Origin: Calendula officinalis | Lineage: Eukaryota; Streptophyta; Magnoliopsida; Asterales; Asteraceae | Direction: 5' to 3' | NCBI GenBank assembly: GCA_963853835.1 | Contig: OY970822.1 | Location: 23,469,058-23,533,057, forward strand | Length of the DNA: 64,000 nucleotides | Shown: positions 59,091 to 64,000 of the stretch, one piece after another | How positions within the stretch are numbered: the stretch's first letter is position 1 | How the letters are laid out: every line of letters starts with the position of its first letter | The notes under the pieces: generated by a model | The model's input: the letters and a program-made list of their open reading frames with translations, nothing else | Told to the model about the DNA's origin: nothing | Database searches by the model: none | Translations under genes and position numbers: made by a program

Positions 59091-60760
59091 GGTAAGTGAA
59101 ACAGAAGTAGGCTAAAGTCATGCCAAATGGCAGCACATATGCAAATGTTTTCAACGTCTCATTTTAACTCTTCTAATTTTTTTTTCATATTTTTTTTTTA
59201 CCATAAATAAAATTGTTTATTTTTATTTGTTAATTCTTAAAAAGTTTTTTCTGGGCATATAACGCCAAACATTAAAGTCTTTTTAATTTGTTCATTCTTA
59301 AAAGGCTTTCTATTTAAAGTTACGTATATATTAACATATTTAGTTATATTTAATAGAAAATTTAACACAACAAAAAATGTATATCATTCAATAATTTATA
59401 GTTTTTTTTTTATATTTACATAAACTAAAACCATAACAGTTAAAAAAACTAAAATTACTGACCTAAAATATTATAATTATTAAATTTTGATATGTTTAAA
59501 TAATAAGTAGAATGATGGTAAATATTATAATGGCCACTAATTATTAAATAAATTTATATATTCAAGTATTTTGATATTACACTGATATACATATATCGTT
59601 TATAAAGTTTGAAAGTAAATCATAATTTTAAAAAGTAAAATTTAAATCCCGAGCGAAGCCGGGTAATTAAACCTCGTTATGGTCAAATCCCGTGAAAGCA
59701 CTTTTATGACATACATATTAACATCTCTCGTGCATTGGCTTTAAGCTTTTGTAATGTATGTGTATGACATGCATATTAATAATTGTTGTTTATTTATTGA
59801 ATAAATATTAAATATGATTTTTGTATAAATTAAAGTTTATGTTCATTAAATGAAGGTTAAGGTGTGCCAAATGCCAATAATCATAGTGTCATTATAGTAA
59901 ACCAATGGTTATGTGTTATATTAGTAAGTCATAAAAGGTTCTTTGTTTGATGTTTAAGCATAAAAAATTTAAGTGGCCTCCGTGTGTTTAGTTGTAAAAA
60001 CTAGTGGTGCTCACTGTTTTCTGGAAAAAAAAAATCACGGAAAACTTATATTACTGATAACTAAACATTAATTAATTATTCCTGTTAAAACATAACTGGA
60101 GCAGCCGAATTTACGTAGTTCAGTTTTTCAGGCAAACCAACTGCAAATTTTAACGGGCCTGCCTGCCCACTATCTCACTTATACGTGCACAAAATAACCG
60201 AAACCGAAACTGGTAACCGAACCGAAACCGGTCAAAACCGGTTTTGACCGTAACCGGTTCGGTTTTGGAATAACCGATCGGTTAGGAACGGTTAGGGGTT
60301 TTAGCTTTCGAACCGGTTATTAAAAACCGGTTTTCGTCAAAACCGACCGCAAATTTAGTCAACACACCGGTTTTGACCGGTTAACCGGTTTGAAACCGAA
60401 CCGAACCGGTTACAATACCCATTACACCGGTTAGAGTTTTCGAGTCATGAAACCGGTTAGGAACCGAAACCGGTTTGGTCAAAACCGGTTTTGACCGGCG
60501 TTGACCAAAACCGGTTTTGGTCAAACCCAAAACCGGTTTGGTCAACAACCGGTTCTTGTGCACCCCTAATCTCACTACCAATCACAAAAACATTCAAGAA
60601 TGGTCAACCAAAACTTGTAGAATCAAAAACAGATTCAGGTCCAACAGAATTTATGTAAAACTTCAAATCAATCTGCCAAATAAACCATCAAAATCCCTTG
60701 ATCTAAAAACATGAAACGAAAAGAACATAAACTTTAATGTGTGTTGAATTCAACAAACGG
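59091..60760. repeat. Duplication unit, right copy (empty site)
   Basis: Uninterrupted 1.67 kb matching the three blocks of the left copy. It begins exactly after the Gypsy LTR and ends 12 bases past the RPL39 stop codon. It contains neither the Copia nor the Helitron insertion, and carries CCCGAGCGAAGCCGGG at about 59649. Confidence 0.92.
60180..60568. mobile_element. hAT-type MITE rich in AACCGGTT, right duplication copy
   Basis: Same element and target duplication ATCTCACT (60172-60179 and 60569-60576) as at 56141, slightly shorter through internal deletions. Confidence 0.88.
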
Positions 60761-60772
60761 CAAATCAACAGC

Positions 60773-61660
60773 TCAAAATCCAAGCTTGGTTCTACGCCAA
60801 TGTCTGCGCTTAGCATTGTACCTGGCCAAAAATAAAAATAAAAATGTCAGAACATATGGAAATGAAAAGAAAACCAAAAAACATGAAAAAAATTTGGGAA
60901 AAAAAAGTTCTAACCTGATAGTGTTATCAGTCCTCATGCGAATCCAGTTGGGAATGGGCCTGTTTTGCCTCATCTTCTTCCCCAGCTTCTTCTTGATCAT
61001 AAATGACTTGTGTGACGGCTGAATACAACAAACACATTTACATTTAAAAATTAATAAAACAATATTACAACTCATTCACAGAAATTTAACTTCAATTACG
61101 GTGCTTTATTTTATAATATCTTATAAAAATTCAAGGGAATGTTTGGCATTGTATTGGTCTTTTTTGGCATTGTGAAACTAATTCTAATTGTGTCATTAAA
61201 TAATAGGTTATGCGGGTGTTTGGGATTGAGTTTGTGAGGAGATTATCTTATTATAGCAAAATGTTAAGAAATCGAAAAACAGTGCATAGATTTGCAAACT
61301 GATTAAAACAAACCTGAAAAAAAAAATACTATTACGATATCCGATCATTAAGCAACAATTGACAGATATGATTAATCAACAAACTAAACAAGGGGTAAAT
61401 ACCATGTTCTGTAACCATAAATCGACTCCTAAAGATATGACATAAACGATCTACAATTTTCCATCAAATTTGAACTCATCTTGTTTATTTTCATCGAATC
61501 AAAAGACATACATGCGTTAAGCGTCTACGATTTAAGCAATTAATGACTGTAAACTCTAATTGAAAGGACGTAAACTGAATCCTTCTACCAGAACTAGGGT
61601 TTAAAATTAGTATGAAAATTTTCATGAAATGGACAAAATGGAGGTGAGATATTTTACCAT
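60773..61660 (-). CDS. RPL39: 60S ribosomal protein eL39 (RPL39)
   Basis: Three coding exons on the minus strand: 61660-61658 (the ATG alone), 61018-60915 and 60821-60773, all with GT-AG introns. They join into a 51-residue protein, exactly the family length. Hallmarks are PSHKSFMIKKKLGKKMRQNR, PIPNWIRMRTDNT and the basic C-terminus RRHWRRTKLGF. eL39 is a small, very basic protein lining the exit tunnel of the cytosolic large ribosomal subunit. All residues look intact and the splice phases fit, so this appears functional. The region beginning 12 bases past the stop codon is duplicated 4 kb away. Confidence 0.97.
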
Positions 61661-61757
61661 GGCGGACGTTTTCTCTTCTGGTGCTCTGAGACGGCAAACG
61701 ACGGCAATTGGTGGTTTGCTGTGGGTTTATGTAGCTAGGTTTTGCTTAAAAATGAAA

Positions 61758-61839
61758 TGGGCTTTGAGCCCATTTAGAACTTGAATACGTTCTAATTATT
61801 TTAATGGCTGAAAATTTGAAGCATAGTGGAAAAAGCCCA
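61758..61839 (-). promoter_or_regulatory. Site II-like elements upstream of RPL39
   Basis: TGGGCT (61758-61763) and its inverse AGCCCA (61767-61772), plus AGCCCA at 61834-61839, lie 100-180 bases upstream of the RPL39 start codon. TGGGCY site II motifs, bound by TCP factors, are typical of plant ribosomal protein promoters. A telo-box AAACCCTA (minus strand, about 61596) lies in the first intron, another common partner. Confidence 0.6.
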
Positions 61840-62029
61840 ATAGTACCAATAAAAGAATTCTTACTTGAATCCTACTGTAACTCGATCAAATGTCTCTTGC
61901 CTTCGACTTCATTTATTGTTATGTTTATTAGTTTTTATAGGTTTGTTGATCTAATTGGTCAATAATGGAATCGTCATTAACTATAAATTTTGTTATATCT
62001 ATTTTCAGTTGCGTATATTCTTTTTTACT

Positions 62030-62159
62030 GAACACCTTTGGCCTAGCGGTATAGTGTCTGTCTCACAACCTTGAGATTGGAGGTTCAAATCTCATCGTGG
62101 ACATAGGTGGAAATTATATGTAAATTAGGAATTGTCGTTCAAAAAAGTAAAAAAAAAAA
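62030..62159 (+). mobile_element. tRNA-derived SINE
   Basis: A box A-like TGGCCTAGCGGTATAGTG (about 62039) and box B GGTTCAAATCTC (about 62082) give an internal RNA polymerase III promoter. The element ends ATTGTCGTTCAAAAAA followed by a longer A tail. The 3' end matches that of the LINE at 19837. No clear target duplication seen. Confidence 0.85.
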
Positions 62160-63097
62160 TACACACATTTTTTAACAAGAATATGATACTGATACATAAT
62201 AATATTAAATCTAACATTACTTCTTACTAAAAATCTTTCTTGCTACTCACTTATTTAAACAATGTAAGTGTATAAATCAAATGATAATATTTAAAAACAA
62301 AATTGTTGGATTTCACACAATTTTTATGGGTAGATAAAACATGAAGATTTTGTAGAAAGAAATAATATTTTTCTAAAGTTAAAGATAAGAAAAAATCAAA
62401 CTTTTAAACGTATATTTCAAACATCTATAGTGTGGAATGAGACCTTATAAAGTGTACTTTGACGGAAATTCAAGTCCTCATATAATGGACAGCCTTGAAA
62501 TTTCACATAAAGTTCTTGAAGAATATGACTAGGCTGAGTACCCTTTACGTTTTAGATTTGACTTCTCCTGAAAGGGAAACAACGACTTAATTTGTAACAA
62601 AGTTTTAGAGATGTTTCATTTAAATGGCATAATTTTGCTTTAATTTTATGATAATAGTTAAGTTTTAAAATTACTTTTAATTATGTGAAATATACCTTCT
62701 ATTATAGATTACCAAATCATCTGTTTCGGATTCCCCCAATTGCAATAATGGATTATTTTGTCTCATATTCTTTTTACAAAACATTAGTTTTTAAATTATT
62801 TACATTTTCAAATTGTAATAAACCGATAATATTATTCACAATTACAAACGCCCTTTAAAAACAGATAAATATAATATAAGCTTACTAAAAAACAAACCAT
62901 CACCACCTTTTCAACCTCTAATTGATAATGATAACAACCGCAAATAAGTAATTAAAATGAAGAAAGAAAACTTTCCATATAAACATGGAACAGGATACTT
63001 CATGATTGCTTGCTAGATATAACCAACTACTCAGTGACCAAACAAAATCGTCACCATTCACCAAATTAATTATCTTCTAATACTTTGCTTCAAATTA
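62160..63097. other. Intergenic region upstream of the chitinase-like gene
   Basis: AT-rich, no ORF or repeat recognised. The final 150 bases presumably hold the promoter and 5' UTR of the next gene. Confidence 0.4.
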
Positions 63098-64000
63098 ATG
63101 ACAATTTTCCCCTTTCTATTTTTCTTCATCTTCAGAACTTGTACAGCACAAACATGGATCAAATCCGGTTACTGGTACACCGGAAGCGAATTCCCAGTAC
63201 CAAACATAAACTCAAACCTTTTCACTCACCTCATATGTGCTTTCTCATACATCAATCCAACAACCCATGAAATCTTCCTACAAGAATCCGATGAACCATA
63301 TGTATCAACGTTCGCATCAACGGTCAAGAAAACCAACCCATCGGTCAAACCACTTTTGTCAATATGGACACAAAATGAAAACCCCGGTAATAATGGGGAT
63401 TCTAATTCGTCGAATTTTTTAAAAATGGCCGAGAATCCCGTTTACAGAAAACGTTTTATCGATTCTTCGATAAATATGGCTCGAGTTTACGGGTTTGAAG
63501 GACTTGATATTTATGTCACTAATTTGTTAAATACAAAAGGAAACATTAACGTGACCGATTTAGCGACTTTATTCGACGAGTGGCGACTTGCGGTGAATAA
63601 AGATCAGAAAAATTTGATATTGACTATGGGAGGTCGTTATGAGCCCGAATTCGACTCGGTGAGTTACCCGGTTGACTCGATAAGGAGAAACTTCGATTGG
63701 GTGCATGTTAGATCATATGACTATCATAAGTCTTTGACCGATAATTTCACGGCTGCTCATGCAGCTTTATACGATCCGTTTAGTCGGGATAGTACCGATT
63801 ATGGTTTAACCGAATGGATCAGACGCGGTTTACCGGCTAACAAGATTGTATTTGGGTTAGCCTACCATGGTTATGCGTGGACACTCGTGGACCCTAAAGA
63901 TAGTGGTGTTGGTGCACGGGCTAAAGGTGTGGCTATTACACGGGATGGGTCGATGAGCTATGAGTATATCAAGAAGTATTTGAGAAGTTACGGGGTTAAT
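63098..64000 (+). CDS. GH18 class V chitinase-like protein, catalytic residues degenerate (partial)
   Basis: An ATG at 63098 opens a frame that stays open for 301 codons to the window edge. A signal peptide (residues 1-17, cut near TA/QTWIKSGYW) sends it to the secretory pathway. The fold is plant class V GH18: KSGYWYTGSEFPV at the start, HLICAFSYINP, GFEGLDIYV, MGGRYEPEF, WVHVRSYDYH and KIVFGLAYHGYAW. The active-site motif DGxDxDxE reads EGLDIYVT, so the catalytic Glu is Thr and two acidic residues are lost; hydrolysis is unlikely. It may be a chitin-binding or signalling protein. GH18 domains also occur as ectodomains of receptor kinases such as tobacco CHRK1, so a transmembrane and kinase part could follow beyond the edge. 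Confidence 0.85.
   Translation, partial: MTIFPFLFFFIFRTCTAQTWIKSGYWYTGSEFPVPNINSNLFTHLICAFSYINPTTHEIFLQESDEPYVSTFASTVKKTNPSVKPLLSIWTQNENPGNNGDSNSSNFLKMAENPVYRKRFIDSSINMARVYGFEGLDIYVTNLLNTKGNINVTDLATLFDEWRLAVNKDQKNLILTMGGRYEPEFDSVSYPVDSIRRNFDWVHVRSYDYHKSLTDNFTAAHAALYDPFSRDSTDYGLTEWIRRGLPANKIVFGLAYHGYAWTLVDPKDSGVGARAKGVAITRDGSMSYEYIKKYLRSYGVN

Noticed and set aside
61491..61697. 68-codon minus-strand ORF beginning upstream of the RPL39 ATG
   Set aside because: It reads through the first exon into the intron of RPL39; the splice sites and conserved protein support the RPL39 model instead.

Overview
The window is a plant nuclear sequence, almost certainly from the daisy family (Asteraceae). The evidence is GT-AG introns, plant gene families (a hexose transporter, an LRR receptor kinase, a ribosomal protein gene), and a Copia 3' open reading frame of a type I associate with Asteraceae genomes. 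The species cannot be named from sequence alone.

Only four host genes are visible. They are a sugar/H+ symporter of the STP family (4447-6167, +), an LRR receptor-like pseudokinase resembling Arabidopsis MOL1 (29002-31762, +), the ribosomal protein gene RPL39/eL39 (60773-61660, -), and the 5' part of a GH18 chitinase-like gene with degenerate catalytic residues (63098 to the right edge, +).

The rest is mostly a nested transposon landscape. 1-3386: 3' end of a Copia element with an extra 897-codon ORF and its LTR. 8606-9256: a MITE with a Stowaway inside. 9984-17325: a PIF/Harbinger element with an open two-exon transposase and a broken Myb-like ORF1. The transposase intron holds a 2.9-kb TIR transposon, which itself holds a long-TIR Mutator-like element. 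17419-26818: hAT, Tourist and other MITEs, a second copy of the long-TIR element and a 5'-truncated LINE with a perfect 12-bp target duplication. 31980-33707: a Harbinger derivative with ORF1 only.

The 33870-60760 interval is best read as a 1.7-kb tandem duplication lying downstream of RPL39. The two copies are separated by a truncated Ty3/Gypsy element. The right copy (59091-60760) is uninterrupted and acts as an empty site. The left copy carries a young Copia element (33994-40413) and a Helitron-like insertion (41008-55765). Inside the Helitron lies a full-length but broken L1-type LINE (42704-55475), and inside that LINE lies a complete gag-only Gypsy element (47899-55121). Target duplications and empty-site comparison fix the order: duplication, then Copia and Helitron insertions, with LINE and then Gypsy nested in the Helitron.

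The most unusual structural signals are arrays of hairpin-forming repeats at about 45-bp period in the LTRs of two related Gypsy families, a SINE and a LINE sharing the same 3' tail, the Helitron resolved by its empty site, and an intact transposase whose intron has become a transposon landing pad.
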